Source: Pseudomonadota bacterium (GTDB taxonomy: Bacteria > Desulfobacterota > Binatia > Binatales > Binataceae). From it: DNA of 64,000 bases. Position numbers and translations under genes: made by a program. Under the pieces are notes generated by a model. The model was not told where the DNA came from and did not search any database. It saw nothing but the letters and a program-made list of their open reading frames with translations. This document shows positions 42,712 through 51,823 of this stretch, piece after piece (the stretch's first letter is position 1; each line of letters starts with the position of its first letter). The stretch spans positions 124,001 through 188,000 of the forward strand of contig JAJPHZ010000025.1 in NCBI GenBank assembly GCA_021325025.1. Direction: 5' to 3'.

Positions 42712-43062
42712 TCACTCAATCTGCTGCTGCTGGCGCATCATTTCCAGTTCGCGGCGCTGCTGCTCGATTTCCTGCTGCTGCTGGGAAAGCTGCTGCTCGG
42801 TTTGCTGCTGCTGGACGTTCTGATTTTCCATCGCATTGCCCACCGCGTAGCCGCCCAGTGCGCCCAGTCCGCCGCCGATTGCCGCGCCGGCGGCGGGATG
42901 GCCTACGGCGGCACCAATGATGGCGCCGGTGCCCGCGCCGAGCACGCCTCCGCCCAGGGTTCCCGTTTCCCGTGCCGTCAACGGCTGTCCACTACATCCC
43001 ACCGCCGCCAGCATCAGTGCGCCGATCGCCGATGCCACAATCGCCTTATGAGCCGTACGCAT
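42712..43062 (-). CDS. Glycine-zipper outer-membrane lipoprotein, paralogue
   Basis: 116 aa from ATG 43062 with GAGGAGG upstream. Signal peptide ending MLAAVGC, then SGQPLTARETGTLGGG, a glycine zipper and a long Gln/Glu-rich helix (QQQTEQQLSQQQQEIEQQ type). It has the same plan as the protein at 39917-40270. Probably a lipoprotein of the outer membrane. Confidence 0.85.
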   Translation of the reverse strand: MRTAHKAIVASAIGALMLAAVGCSGQPLTARETGTLGGGVLGAGTGAIIGAAVGHPAAGAAIGGGLGALGGYAVGNAMENQNVQQQQTEQQLSQQQQEIEQQRRELEMMRQQQQIE

Positions 43063-43383
43063 ATTACCTCCTCGATGGACGCCGAACTGCTCGGTTGCAA
43101 CCGATGAGCAATTTCTGAACCTGTGACGCGCAACCACGGCGATCCGTTTACAGGCGGCAAAATCCCGACGCAGCCGCGGATGTATTGAACGCGATCGCAC
43201 CAAAGCGTGCAGTCATCCAACCGGATGCGGCATCGGCGCACGATGCCGCCGGGAAGAGTTCAATGCGATCTAATGTTCGTTCAAGGCCGCCATTGTTGGC
43301 ACGAGTCTGGCTCCGTCAAACCGGCGATGAGCACGCCGAATGCGCGACGCTGCTCATGACAACCAACCGAGAGGTCAAAGGAT
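43063..43383. other. Intergenic region between divergent envelope genes
   Basis: 321 nt holding the promoters of the two flanking genes; no gene or clear site recognised. Confidence 0.4.
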
Positions 43384-43710
43384 ATGAAACGTGGTCTTAC
43401 GATTCTGACGGCGGCTCTGTTTGCCGGTGCATTGGCACTGCCGGCGATGGCGCAGAGTACGGACAATGGGATGAAGAAGGAAGCGCCGGTGGCAGGTGCG
43501 GTGACCAATCCCACCACCACGGGGAGCGATGCCGTCAAACCGGCGGCCGATGAGAATGCGGCCAAAGTCGACAGCGGCGAGATGAACGCGGAGCAGAAGC
43601 CTGCCGAGGATTCCTCGCAGCCCAAGCAGGCCGAAGGCAAAGCGGACACCAGCGCCGCGGGCGATGCAGTCACCAATCCGGCCGCGGCCCCGGGCCACAC
43701 GGTCGAGTAG
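43384..43710 (+). CDS. Small exported protein, unknown
   Basis: 108 aa. Clear signal peptide (LTILTAALFAGALALPAMA, cleavage near residue 23). The mature part is Ala/Pro/Glu/Lys-rich and probably disordered. AVTNP occurs twice (residues ~39 and ~98), framing the acidic middle. Secreted or periplasmic; no family known to me. Confidence 0.65.
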   Translation: MKRGLTILTAALFAGALALPAMAQSTDNGMKKEAPVAGAVTNPTTTGSDAVKPAADENAAKVDSGEMNAEQKPAEDSSQPKQAEGKADTSAAGDAVTNPAAAPGHTVE

Positions 43711-43780
43711 GCCAGACGCGATTGCGTGGGCGAGTGCGGGCCGACCGTTCAAGAAACAACCACCCGCAATCGCATGAACA

Positions 43781-43814
43781 GCGGCGCCGCGCGGAGCAAT
43801 CCGCGCGGCGCCGC
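43781..43814. terminator. 15-bp hairpin with GCAA loop between convergent genes
   Basis: 43781-43795 pairs with 43800-43814 around the tetraloop GCAA. A second small hairpin (GGAGCAG/CTGCTCC, ~43837-43858) follows. There is no T-run, but the site lies between convergent genes, so a bidirectional terminator role is plausible. Confidence 0.45.
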
Positions 43815-43975
43815 CCTCAGCAGCCCGTGATGCACGGGAGCAGCTTTCAATCTGCTCCGGCCTGTTGTTCAAGTTGAAATTGTCAGTGGGGCGGGCGTCC
43901 GTGCCGGCCGTCGATGCGCGAGCGTCCCTGCTCGCGCCACCTTTGTGTAACCCGGTTGCCGCCGGTGCGTTGCAA

Positions 43976-44896
43976 TCAGCGGCGCGCCCGGTCATCCGGG
44001 GGATCGAGGACTACCGGGTCGGACTGTACGCCTTGCGCCCGCGAGTCATCGGTTCCCGACCCCAGTCCCTGGCGCCGCGCTTCGATGCTTATCTCATGCT
44101 CGCGCGCACGCGCCGCAAGCTCTTCTATCAACTTCGGCGAGGGCGGGATGCGCTTGACCACTTCGCGACAGGCTTCTTCTTCGGCGCGGGCCAGATTGAT
44201 ATCGCGCAATTGCAGGAGGTTTTCCGCCGAGTTGATCGCGATGTCCTGGATGGTCAATGCGGGCAGGACGTTGACCGCCCAGCGGCTGCCGCGCGCTTCA
44301 ATCAGCGTCGCACCGTCATGGGTTGAGACCAGCCTGACCCTGATGCCGACCTGCCAGGCCGCGATCAGGCCCAGGTAATAAGCCTCGTAATGCACCACCG
44401 TGCCGTACATGACGGCGTCCACGTCCAGCCATTGCCCCAAGTCGTGCGGCGCCACCCCTTGCAGTTGCTCCATGTTGTCGATGCCGCGGTCCTGAATCAC
44501 GGCGTCAACCCCATAGAGGTTGGCAAGCACAAATTCGCGCTGCGCCAGATAGCCCTGCATCGCCCGGCGCAGGCGCTGCGCATCGGTCCACGACCAGTTG
44601 TAGCGTTGCTGGCGGTTGCGATGGGTCAGCGCAATTTTGTCCACTACGAAGTTGGCGCTGCCCTCGTCGGTAAAGGGCAGCACGGCAATGCGCGCCGGCG
44701 GAGTGCGCAGAAATTCCGAGGTCACGTCGACCTTGAATCCGCCGGGGTCGAACTCCACGAGATGGTCCAGCCAGGTCTTGCGGCCGTGGCGGTCAACATC
44801 GTATTCCTGCTGAAAGAATGGCCGCTGCTCGTGGTGGTTGGCGGAAGCGCAGCCACCCAGCACTGCCGCCATCAATCCGATTAAAAGCTTTCTCAC
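43976..44896 (-). CDS. GNA1162/DUF799-like lipoprotein
   Basis: 306 aa from GTG 44896 with AGGGG upstream. Signal peptide LLIGLMAAVLGGC with lipobox LGGC (Cys ~13). A conserved part reads RIAVLPFTDEGSANFVVDKI and later GVDAVIQDRGIDNMEQLQGVAPHDLGQWLDVDAVMYGTV, the pattern of the GNA1162/DUF799 lipoprotein family. These outer-membrane lipoproteins often act with CsgG-like and LPS-assembly-like partners, none of which lies here. The C-terminal 40 residues are charged and variable. Confidence 0.8.
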   Translation of the reverse strand: MRKLLIGLMAAVLGGCASANHHEQRPFFQQEYDVDRHGRKTWLDHLVEFDPGGFKVDVTSEFLRTPPARIAVLPFTDEGSANFVVDKIALTHRNRQQRYNWSWTDAQRLRRAMQGYLAQREFVLANLYGVDAVIQDRGIDNMEQLQGVAPHDLGQWLDVDAVMYGTVVHYEAYYLGLIAAWQVGIRVRLVSTHDGATLIEARGSRWAVNVLPALTIQDIAINSAENLLQLRDINLARAEEEACREVVKRIPPSPKLIEELAARAREHEISIEARRQGLGSGTDDSRAQGVQSDPVVLDPPDDRARR

Positions 44897-45350
44897 GCGC
44901 GCCCCTGGTCGGCTTGGAGCCGAGGTTGCCCAAGCTGCGGCCGACCCGGCACAGAGCAGAGCAAATCGTTTGCCGAATCGGCCGCATCCACGGCGGGGCC
45001 GGACGACGCTGAAAACATTCAGCTTTTTCAAAGACGGGCCCCCGCGGGCGCAAGCGTGGGCGTGAAGGCTGTAATTTTTGCGGCGCCGATCCGGGGCGGA
45101 TCGCGACGGTGTCGGCGTCGCCTGCAATCCCTGGCGGCCTGTTAGCGTACCAGAGTGCACGGCGGCCTTTGAAATTACCTTCTCTGACGCTTTCTAAAGC
45201 AAGTCTAATCATTTTATACCTGGGTATACGTGTCGGTTTTCTTCACTAACTAGTTGACATTGGATCGCTACCAAAAGTAGCCTCGCGCTCAGGCGCCCTG
45301 CCGGCGGCGCGCCTGAGCGCTGACGGTGGGGCGCCTGAAGAGGAGGTCAT
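44897..45350. other. Intergenic region with a possible promoter and a 12-bp hairpin
   Basis: 454 nt. TTGACA at 45254-45259 has no good -10 box. A perfect hairpin pairs GCGCTCAGGCGC (45285-45296) with 45309-45320 in the leader of the next gene. No gene is recognised. Confidence 0.4.
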
Positions 45351-45800
45351 ATGGAGAAAAGGCTGTTAGTTGCCTTCATGGCGGCGGCGCTCCTGCTGTA
45401 CGCAGGCAAGGGCGGAACTACGGTATCGGGATTTTCCGCGGCCAGCGTGCGCGGCAGCTATGCCGCCACATTTCACGGCACCGATGACGGCACCGGGGTG
45501 CTGACCGCGGACGGGGCCGGCAACATCACCGGCGGGACGGAAACCGTCAATGACGGTACCAATATCTGTGTCGGAACGATCACCGGCTCCTACGCCGTCA
45601 ACCCCGACGGAACCGGCACGCTGACCATCGTTTTTACTACTACCAGTAGCGTGACCGGACTCTGCCCCAGCAGCCCGGTTACCAGCCATGCCGCAATCGC
45701 GCTGGTCTCCAGCAGCCGCATCGAAGTGTCGGGAACCGATCCGGCCCTTTTGGAAAGCGGCAGCCTGACCCGCCAGCAGTTCCCTCACAGCGACGATTAA
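45351..45800 (+). CDS. Small exported protein, unknown
   Basis: 149 aa, GAGGAGG before the ATG. Signal peptide (LLVAFMAAALLLYAG). The mature part is Gly/Thr/Ser-rich, with GSYAATFHGTDDGTGVLTADGAGNITGGTETVNDG and a second similar half (GSYAVNPDGTGTLTI). This looks like a beta-sandwich of two related strands, as seen in hypothetical secreted proteins of Acidobacteria and Deltaproteobacteria. A good terminator follows. Confidence 0.7.
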   Translation: MEKRLLVAFMAAALLLYAGKGGTTVSGFSAASVRGSYAATFHGTDDGTGVLTADGAGNITGGTETVNDGTNICVGTITGSYAVNPDGTGTLTIVFTTTSSVTGLCPSSPVTSHAAIALVSSSRIEVSGTDPALLESGSLTRQQFPHSDD

Positions 45801-45831
45801 ACAGTATCGTTGACGGCGGCCTTCACCCTGA

Positions 45832-45871
45832 CAATCGCCGAATCGCGGGCAGCGGTTCGGCGATTGCTTTT
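45832..45871 (+). terminator. Intrinsic terminator
   Basis: CAATCGCCGAA (45832-45842) pairs perfectly with 45856-45866 (11 bp), followed by CTTTT. It lies 32 nt after the stop of the exported protein gene. Confidence 0.75.
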
Positions 45872-45962
45872 CCTGCCGCACAGCGTGCTTGCATTGACCG
45901 GCTGAGTGTTGCAGTTAGATTGCGGATCAAGCGTTGAGCTGCCCGGCGGACAGGAGGTGTTT

Positions 45963-46811
45963 GTGGACCCCTCAAGCGTGTTGTTGACTGACAAGGTTGC
46001 CGTCATAACCGGCGGCGGCGATGGAATCGGCAAGGGTATTGCGCTGACCTACGCGAAATTCGGCGCCCACATCGTGATCGCTGATCTCAACCCCGCGGCG
46101 GGCGAAGCGGTGGCGCAACAGGTGCGCGCGTTGGGCCGCAAAGGGTTGGCGATCGCCACCGATGTGCGCAATCGCGAGCAGGTGCAGGCGATGGTGCAGC
46201 GCACAGTCGCGGAACTGGGCGGCGTCGACATCCTGGTCAACAACGCCGGCGGCGTGCGGCCCAAAGAATTCATGGATATGGACGAGGCGCGATGGCGCCG
46301 GTCAGTGGAACTGAACCTGATCGGCCTGTTCAACTGCACGCACGCGGCAGCCAGAGAAATGATCGTGGCCGGGCGCGGCGGCGCGATCATCAATATCTCA
46401 AGTATCGAAGGCAGCCGCGCCGGCCCGCTCTACTCGGTGTACAGTGCGTGCAAGGCAGGAATGGAAAACTTCACGCGCACCACGGCCCTGGAGCTGTCCC
46501 GCCATCGCATCCGCGTCAACAGCATCGCCCCCGACATGATCGATACGCCCCACACCGCCGAGCTGCATACGCCGCAGGCGCAACAGGCAATCGCGCGCGT
46601 GATTCCGCTCGGGCGCATGGGAACGACCGAGGATGTTGCGGGAGCGGCGGTGTACCTGGCGTCGGATTTGGCAGCCTGGGTAACGGGCATCAACCTCCAC
46701 GTCGACGGCGGAACGTGGGCCAGCGGCGGCTGGATCAGGCAAGGCGACAGTTGGACGCTGTTTCCGGACTCAACCGGGGTGGTCGATTCGCCCAAGCAGT
46801 CGGGGGGCTGA
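45963..46811 (+). CDS. Short-chain dehydrogenase/reductase
   Basis: 282 aa from GTG 45963 with AGGAGG 5 nt upstream. Classical SDR: VAVITGGGDGIGKGIAL (TGxxxGIG), DILVNNAGG and NISSIEGSRAGPLYSVYSACKAGMEN, so Ser, Tyr and Lys (YSACK) are all present. It begins an apparent three-gene group with a second SDR and a flavin monooxygenase. NAD(P)-dependent alcohol/ketone interconversion is expected; the substrate is unknown. Confidence 0.92.
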   Translation: MDPSSVLLTDKVAVITGGGDGIGKGIALTYAKFGAHIVIADLNPAAGEAVAQQVRALGRKGLAIATDVRNREQVQAMVQRTVAELGGVDILVNNAGGVRPKEFMDMDEARWRRSVELNLIGLFNCTHAAAREMIVAGRGGAIINISSIEGSRAGPLYSVYSACKAGMENFTRTTALELSRHRIRVNSIAPDMIDTPHTAELHTPQAQQAIARVIPLGRMGTTEDVAGAAVYLASDLAAWVTGINLHVDGGTWASGGWIRQGDSWTLFPDSTGVVDSPKQSGG

Positions 46812-46813
46812 GC

Positions 46814-47587
46814 ATGTTCAGCCTGGAAAACAAGGCCGCGCTCATCGCGGGCGGCACCAAAGGGGTGGGCCTTGAGATCGCGCTGACGTTGGCGCGGATG
46901 GGCGCGAGGCTGGCGCTCAACTACGCGCACGACGACAGCGCTGCTGCGCAAGCCCTGGGGCGGGTGCGCGAAATCGCGCCGAAATCGGTCCTGCTCAAGG
47001 CCGATCTGGAAGACGAGGAGCAGACCCGCGCGATGGTGCGGCGGGCCGTGCACGAGTTGGGCGGGCTCGACATCTTCATCATGAACGCGGTCTCGACCAC
47101 TACCAAATCGCTGCTGACGGTCAAACCGCACAGCTTCTGGCGCACGATGGCGATGAACGTGGGCGGATTTTTGATCTCGATGCAGGAGTTGGCGGGGCTG
47201 ATTTCCGATGGCGGCCGCGTCGTGCTGATCTCGGGCAACACCACGCTGCGCTACCCGACTCCCACCACCGAGGTGCTTGGCGTCGCCAAAGCCGCGATGG
47301 AAAGTATCGTGCGCTCGCTGGCCTTCGCGCTGGGCCCGCGCGGCATCACCGTCAACGGACTGGGCCTGGGGCTGTACGATACCGAATCCTCGCGCTACGC
47401 GCTGGGCCTGGACCATAGTTTCCAGGAGCGGGTGAAGATCACCTGCCAGCGCGCGGCGCTCAGGCGTATGGGCAAAGCCTCCGACGTGGCGGGCGTCGCG
47501 GGGTTCCTGTGTACGGCCGAGGCGGGATACGTGACCGGGCAGATGATCATGGTCGATGGCGGAATCAGTATCGCGTCGCCGCAGTAA
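46814..47587 (+). CDS. FabL-like SDR (enoyl reductase type) lacking the usual Tyr
   Basis: 257 aa, starting 2 nt after the stop of the previous SDR, so coupled to it. GGTKGVGLEIAL is the cofactor motif. The segment SGNTTLRYPTPTTEVLGVAKAAMES resembles the active-site region of FabL-type enoyl-ACP reductases. Neither a YxxxK nor the Y-x6-K Tyr is present: the K is kept, but the expected Tyr position holds Leu or Thr. Activity is therefore uncertain. Confidence 0.85.
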   Translation: MFSLENKAALIAGGTKGVGLEIALTLARMGARLALNYAHDDSAAAQALGRVREIAPKSVLLKADLEDEEQTRAMVRRAVHELGGLDIFIMNAVSTTTKSLLTVKPHSFWRTMAMNVGGFLISMQELAGLISDGGRVVLISGNTTLRYPTPTTEVLGVAKAAMESIVRSLAFALGPRGITVNGLGLGLYDTESSRYALGLDHSFQERVKITCQRAALRRMGKASDVAGVAGFLCTAEAGYVTGQMIMVDGGISIASPQ

Positions 47588-47757
47588 ACTCCGAGCGGAC
47601 GGGGGCGGTCTCGGCCAAGCCAGAGCGCTGTTTCACAGTTCCCGTACCGCAATGCTCCGGGCAGTTCACCAAATCGATCAGCATCGCCTTGCGCACTATT
47701 GAATGTAGTTAGTAAGAAGCAACCAGCGCGTGGTGCAAAGACCGGCGGTTTGGGCTG

Positions 47758-47763
47758 TATAAT
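47758..47763 (+). promoter_or_regulatory. Possible -10 box before the monooxygenase gene
   Basis: A perfect TATAAT about 60 nt upstream of the TTG start; no clear -35 box. It suggests that the monooxygenase may have its own promoter. Confidence 0.35.
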
Positions 47764-47822
47764 TCAGGGGCGACCGACGGCGGAATTAGGGGTCGCGCTC
47801 CAGGAAGAAGAGGTGAATTGCC

Positions 47823-48941
47823 TTGGAAATCAGCATGTTCTATGAGCTGGAGACTTCGGACCCATCTCCCACCTCCGTGCGGCGCATATATAAGGAGTGC
47901 ATCGAGCAGGTGCAGCTTGCCGACAGTCTGGGCTACCGCGCGGTGTGGTTTACGGAGCATCACTTCCTGGAGCGATTTTCCTATAGTTCGGCGCCCGAAG
48001 AGGTGTTGTCCTTCCTGGCCGCCAAGACCCAACGCATCCGGCTCGGCCACGGGATCGTACTGCTGCCCTTCAACATCAACCATCCGCTGCGCGTGGCCGA
48101 GCGAATCGCCGTGCTCGACCAGTTGTCGGAGGGGCGGGTGGAATTCGGCGGTGGCAGAGCAATTTGCGAATCCGAGCTGTCGGCTTTTCATGTCGATCCC
48201 GATCTGACGCGCCCGCAGTGGGAAGAGACGCTGGCGATGCTGCCGCGAATGTGGACCGAGGAGAAGTTCAAATGGGACAGCAAGCTTATTCAAGTGCCCG
48301 AGCGCGCTGTCCTGCCCAAGCCCGTCCAGCAGCCGCATCCGCCGATGTCGGTGGCGTGCACGCAGGCGTCAACGGTTGAGTTTGCCGCCGAACACGGTCT
48401 GGGCGTGCTGGGCTTCGGTATCAGCGAAGCCAACTCCAACGAATACGTGCGCACGTATCGGGAAAAGATCAAGGCCGCCAAGCCGATTGGCAAGTTCGTG
48501 CACAATCATTTCGCCGTGCTGCGCATGGCGCTGTGTTCGCTCAACGATCGCGAGGCGCTGGACCTGCAGGGCGCCAACATGAAGATGTACACGCATCAGA
48601 CGCGCGAGCTGTTCGCTCCCTGGATCGACGGCAAACCGCCTGCCAGCTATCGCAAGATCATCGAGAACTTCGTCAAGAACTTCGAGCAGATCGATCAGGT
48701 CTCGATGGAGGACGTGGTGAAGTTCGGCGGCGCGTGCATCGGCGACCCGGCCCGATGCATCGACTCGCTGCAGTTCCTGGAAGATGCCGGCGTCGATGAG
48801 GTAATGCTGTTCATGCAGCTCTATACTACGCCGCATGACCAGATAATGCGCTCCATCGACCTGTTCGCCAACAAGGTGCTGCCCAGGATTAAGACCTCCT
48901 CCGCCCATCGCGAGCAGGATGCGCAGGCCGCGCCGAAGTAG
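47823..48941 (+). CDS. LLM-class flavin-dependent monooxygenase
   Basis: 372 aa from TTG 47823, after AGAGGTGA; this start aligns the N-terminus with paralogues. Motifs: EISMFYELETSDPS, FTEHHFLERFSYSSAPE, RIRLGHGIVLLPFNINHPLRVAER, EGRVEFGGGRAICE and PKPVQQPHPPMSVA. It shares the YTTPHDQIMRSIDLFA end with the copies at 19 and 28.7 kb. It follows two SDR genes by 235 nt. Confidence 0.9.
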   Translation: MEISMFYELETSDPSPTSVRRIYKECIEQVQLADSLGYRAVWFTEHHFLERFSYSSAPEEVLSFLAAKTQRIRLGHGIVLLPFNINHPLRVAERIAVLDQLSEGRVEFGGGRAICESELSAFHVDPDLTRPQWEETLAMLPRMWTEEKFKWDSKLIQVPERAVLPKPVQQPHPPMSVACTQASTVEFAAEHGLGVLGFGISEANSNEYVRTYREKIKAAKPIGKFVHNHFAVLRMALCSLNDREALDLQGANMKMYTHQTRELFAPWIDGKPPASYRKIIENFVKNFEQIDQVSMEDVVKFGGACIGDPARCIDSLQFLEDAGVDEVMLFMQLYTTPHDQIMRSIDLFANKVLPRIKTSSAHREQDAQAAPK

Positions 48942-48945
48942 CGAT

Positions 48946-50715
48946 TTATCCGCGCCACGAGCACGCAGTGCTGAGAACATCCTCGACGCTGCCATCGCCG
49001 GAAAGCCCCAGCACGTGATGGCTATGCCATAGCGCGTAGAACAGCAGGCTCCATGCGGGCTGGTGCACTTTGCCCGCTTCCGAGAATACGCGCGCGACCT
49101 CCTGCCGGCTAAAGGCTTCGGCAACCCCGGGCTGCGCGGCGACCAGCGCTTGGACACGGTCTTTGCGCGCGGCGATCCACTCGCCGACCGGCGGATTGAA
49201 GCCGGTCTTTTTGGCATAGGGTTGGGCGGCAGGCAGAGCGCGGGCCAGCCAGTCGCGCAGCAGCCGTTTGGCCATCCTGGTGGTGGCCTTCATGCGGTCG
49301 GGCAATGCAAAGGCGAAATCGGCAACGACCGGATCCAGGAAGGGCGTGCGGCCTTCCACGCCATGCGCCATCAGACAGCGATCCACCTTGATCAGCAGGT
49401 CGTTGGGCAGCCATTCCGCGCAGTCGGCGGCCTGCAGCCGCTGCACGAACGTCCAGTGCGAGGACGCCTGACGCTCGGCCAACTCCAATCCGTCGCGCCA
49501 TCCACCGAGTGCGCCGTTGATTTTCCCCACCGCGTCGAACTCGCCATGAGTGCGCGCATGGCGCGTCAACCATCCCCACAGCCAACGCGCGCGCCGATAG
49601 CGGCTATAGCCGCAGAACATCTCATCACCGCCCTCGCCGGTGAGCACCACCTTGAGGCGGCCCCCGGCCGCTTCGCCCAAGGCAAAGGTCGGCAGCGCGG
49701 CCGGGTCGGTGGTTGGATCGTCCAGCGCCATCGCCACGCGCGGGGCTTTGGCCCAGAAGTCGCGTTCGGCCATCTCCACCACATGATGTTCAGCGCCGAC
49801 GGCGCGCGCGATGCGTTCGGCGGCCACCCGTTCGTCCGCCGCCGCGCTGCCCGGAAAGCCCACCGTCAGAGCGACCACCGCATTACCCGACAGCCGCGCC
49901 ATCAACACGGCCAACGCGCCGGAGTCGATGCCGCCCGACAGGAACAATCCGTAGGGGACGTCGGAGCGCAGATGATGGGCCACCGAATCGCGCAGGACCG
50001 CGTCCAGCCGCTCCAGGGCCTCGCGATGGCCGATGGGGCGCGGGCCGCTGGCGGTCAGCGGATTACGCCGCCGTTGTTGAGCAATCTGACCGTCGGCGAT
50101 CACCATCGTTTCGCCGGGCAGAACCCGGTTAATCTGCGAAAAGATCGTGCCGCGCCCGGTGGTGAATTTGAGCTGCAACAGTTCCGCGCGCGCCTGCGCA
50201 CGAATGGTCCGATTGGCCAGACCGGCGGCGAGCAGCGCTTGCGGCTCGGAGGCAAACGCAAAGTAGGCGGGGGCTTCAACGTAATACAGCGGCTTGATTC
50301 CGAACGGGTCGCGTGTCAGCACCAGTTTCGATGCGGCGCGGTCGTGAATCGCAATCGCGTACATCCCGCGCAGCTTACCGGCGAAATCAAGCCCTTTGCG
50401 GCGATACAGATGCAGTGGCGATTCGCAATCCGATCCGGTGCGGAAGCATGCATCGCACAACTCCCCCCGCAGCTCCGGGTCGTTGTAGATCTCGCCGTTG
50501 GCGATCAGAACCGCGCCGCCCGGTTCTTCCAGCGGCTGGTCGCCGGTGCGGGTATCGATTATCGCCAGCCGCGTGTGCACCAGGCCAATCGCGCCGCTGA
50601 CGTGCCGTCCCGTGGCATCGGGGCCCCGATGGGCGAGCGCAGCCTGCAGCCGGTCGAGCACCGCCGCGTCGGGCCGGCGGCCGTTTTTCATCATCACGCC
50701 GGCAATTCCGCACAT
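48946..50715 (-). CDS. asnB: Asparagine synthase (glutamine-hydrolysing)
   Basis: 589 aa. It starts Met-Cys-Gly-Ile, with Cys2 the glutaminase nucleophile, then LAHRGPDATGRH. The synthase half has the pyrophosphatase loop LFLSGGIDSGALAVLMARL (~residue 251) and VLTGEGGDEMFCGYSRY. It makes asparagine from aspartate, ATP and glutamine; many homologues inside envelope clusters instead amidate sugars or peptides. It follows a WaaE-like glycosyltransferase by 35 nt, so a role in surface-glycan amidation is possible (inference). Confidence 0.93.
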   Translation of the reverse strand: MCGIAGVMMKNGRRPDAAVLDRLQAALAHRGPDATGRHVSGAIGLVHTRLAIIDTRTGDQPLEEPGGAVLIANGEIYNDPELRGELCDACFRTGSDCESPLHLYRRKGLDFAGKLRGMYAIAIHDRAASKLVLTRDPFGIKPLYYVEAPAYFAFASEPQALLAAGLANRTIRAQARAELLQLKFTTGRGTIFSQINRVLPGETMVIADGQIAQQRRRNPLTASGPRPIGHREALERLDAVLRDSVAHHLRSDVPYGLFLSGGIDSGALAVLMARLSGNAVVALTVGFPGSAAADERVAAERIARAVGAEHHVVEMAERDFWAKAPRVAMALDDPTTDPAALPTFALGEAAGGRLKVVLTGEGGDEMFCGYSRYRRARWLWGWLTRHARTHGEFDAVGKINGALGGWRDGLELAERQASSHWTFVQRLQAADCAEWLPNDLLIKVDRCLMAHGVEGRTPFLDPVVADFAFALPDRMKATTRMAKRLLRDWLARALPAAQPYAKKTGFNPPVGEWIAARKDRVQALVAAQPGVAEAFSRQEVARVFSEAGKVHQPAWSLLFYALWHSHHVLGLSGDGSVEDVLSTACSWRG

Positions 50716-50750
50716 CGGCGCTTACCCGTCTTTTCGGACATAACAGGCTG

Positions 50751-51620
50751 TCATGATTCTTGTCGGACAGTTGGCGGCGAAGCTTCGCATGGATCCGGAA
50801 CCGATCCCGAAGCGACGGTTTGGCAATGGCCGGAAAGGCCGGCCGGGAGCTGATCGGACGCCGTACGGCGGCGCTCGGCGAGTCTCCGCTCGTAAAGCTT
50901 GGCGTATTTCAAAAAGACATAGAACGCGGAGGACATCGACGCGTACAGGCCGGCGGTTCCCTCCAGAAAGCCGCCGCGTAAAAAATACCAGTTGAAGAAG
51001 CGCCAGATGGGATTGACGAACATCCTGACGGGGGTGAGGCGATGGTAGGGGACCACCGCGACCCATTGTGTGGTCAGCTTGTTGATGGTGTCGACGTGGC
51101 CGGCGATATCCTCGTAACTGAAATGCAGAATCGGATTGCGCAGGCGCTTGACCGCGCCCTTTACGATCGCCTTGGCGTGCGGCTCGATGCCGCCGAACCT
51201 TGCCGCCTCGCGCCGGAAAAGCCTTAGGTGGAAGTCCGGATAGGTGGCCCGGGTGTAGTAGTGATCGAGCTGGAAGAGCACGCGCCGGATCTTATAACCC
51301 GCCACCGCCTGTCCGCTGCCAATCGCCGCCAGGATTTCCTGGCGCAGTCCGTGCGTGAGCTGCTCGTCCGCGTCCAGGCTCAATACCCAATCGGCGGTGG
51401 CCTGATCCAAAGCGAACTGTTTTTGTCCGATGTAGCCTTCGAAGCGGCGCTGAAAGACCCGCGCGCCGGCCTCGCGCGCGATCTCCACCGTGCGGTCGGT
51501 TGAAAATGAATCGACGACGATTATTTCATCGCAAATCGACGCGCTGCGCAGGCACTCGCCAATCAGCTTTTCCTCGTTCAGCGTGATTACGATCAACGCA
51601 AGTCGCGGCCGCGGCGTCAT
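50751..51620 (-). CDS. GT2-family glycosyltransferase (WaaE/KdtX-like)
   Basis: 289 aa. ALIVITLNEEKLIGECLRSASICDEIIVVDSFSTDRTVEIA and LSLDADEQLTHGLRQEI are the GT2 nucleotide-sugar and DxD-type motifs. Next come DHYYTRATYPDFHLRLFRREAARFGG and WRFFNWYFLRGGFLEGTAGL, as in WaaE/KdtX LPS-core glucosyltransferases. Probably at the cytoplasmic face of the inner membrane. Start MTPRPR (51620), with MDAAM 12 nt upstream as an alternative. A divergent WaaP-like kinase gene lies 203 nt away. Confidence 0.88.
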   Translation of the reverse strand: MTPRPRLALIVITLNEEKLIGECLRSASICDEIIVVDSFSTDRTVEIAREAGARVFQRRFEGYIGQKQFALDQATADWVLSLDADEQLTHGLRQEILAAIGSGQAVAGYKIRRVLFQLDHYYTRATYPDFHLRLFRREAARFGGIEPHAKAIVKGAVKRLRNPILHFSYEDIAGHVDTINKLTTQWVAVVPYHRLTPVRMFVNPIWRFFNWYFLRGGFLEGTAGLYASMSSAFYVFLKYAKLYERRLAERRRTASDQLPAGLSGHCQTVASGSVPDPCEASPPTVRQES

Positions 51621-51823
51621 CGCAGCATCCATCCCGGCGTGCGGATTAGCTGCCTGGCGGGCCGCACCCGTGGACCGGCCGCGTCCGCCAAAGCATCGCG
51701 AGCTCCCGGCCTCGCGCCGCAAATATCAGGCCACCGCAACATACGCTGGAGGATAGCGCCAAACCTGGTGCGACCCAAGGCCGTTCCAAACGCCGCGCAG
51801 GGCTCTGGCACGGGGCGCGCAAG

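Noticed and set aside
45254..45282. Sigma-70 promoter with TTGACA before the 45.35 kb gene
   Set aside because: No acceptable -10 box at 16-18 nt spacing; mentioned only as a possibility in the intergenic entry.
49063..50853. 596-aa plus-strand frame opposite asparagine synthase
   Set aside because: The asparagine synthase reading has all catalytic motifs; the opposite frame is a shadow.
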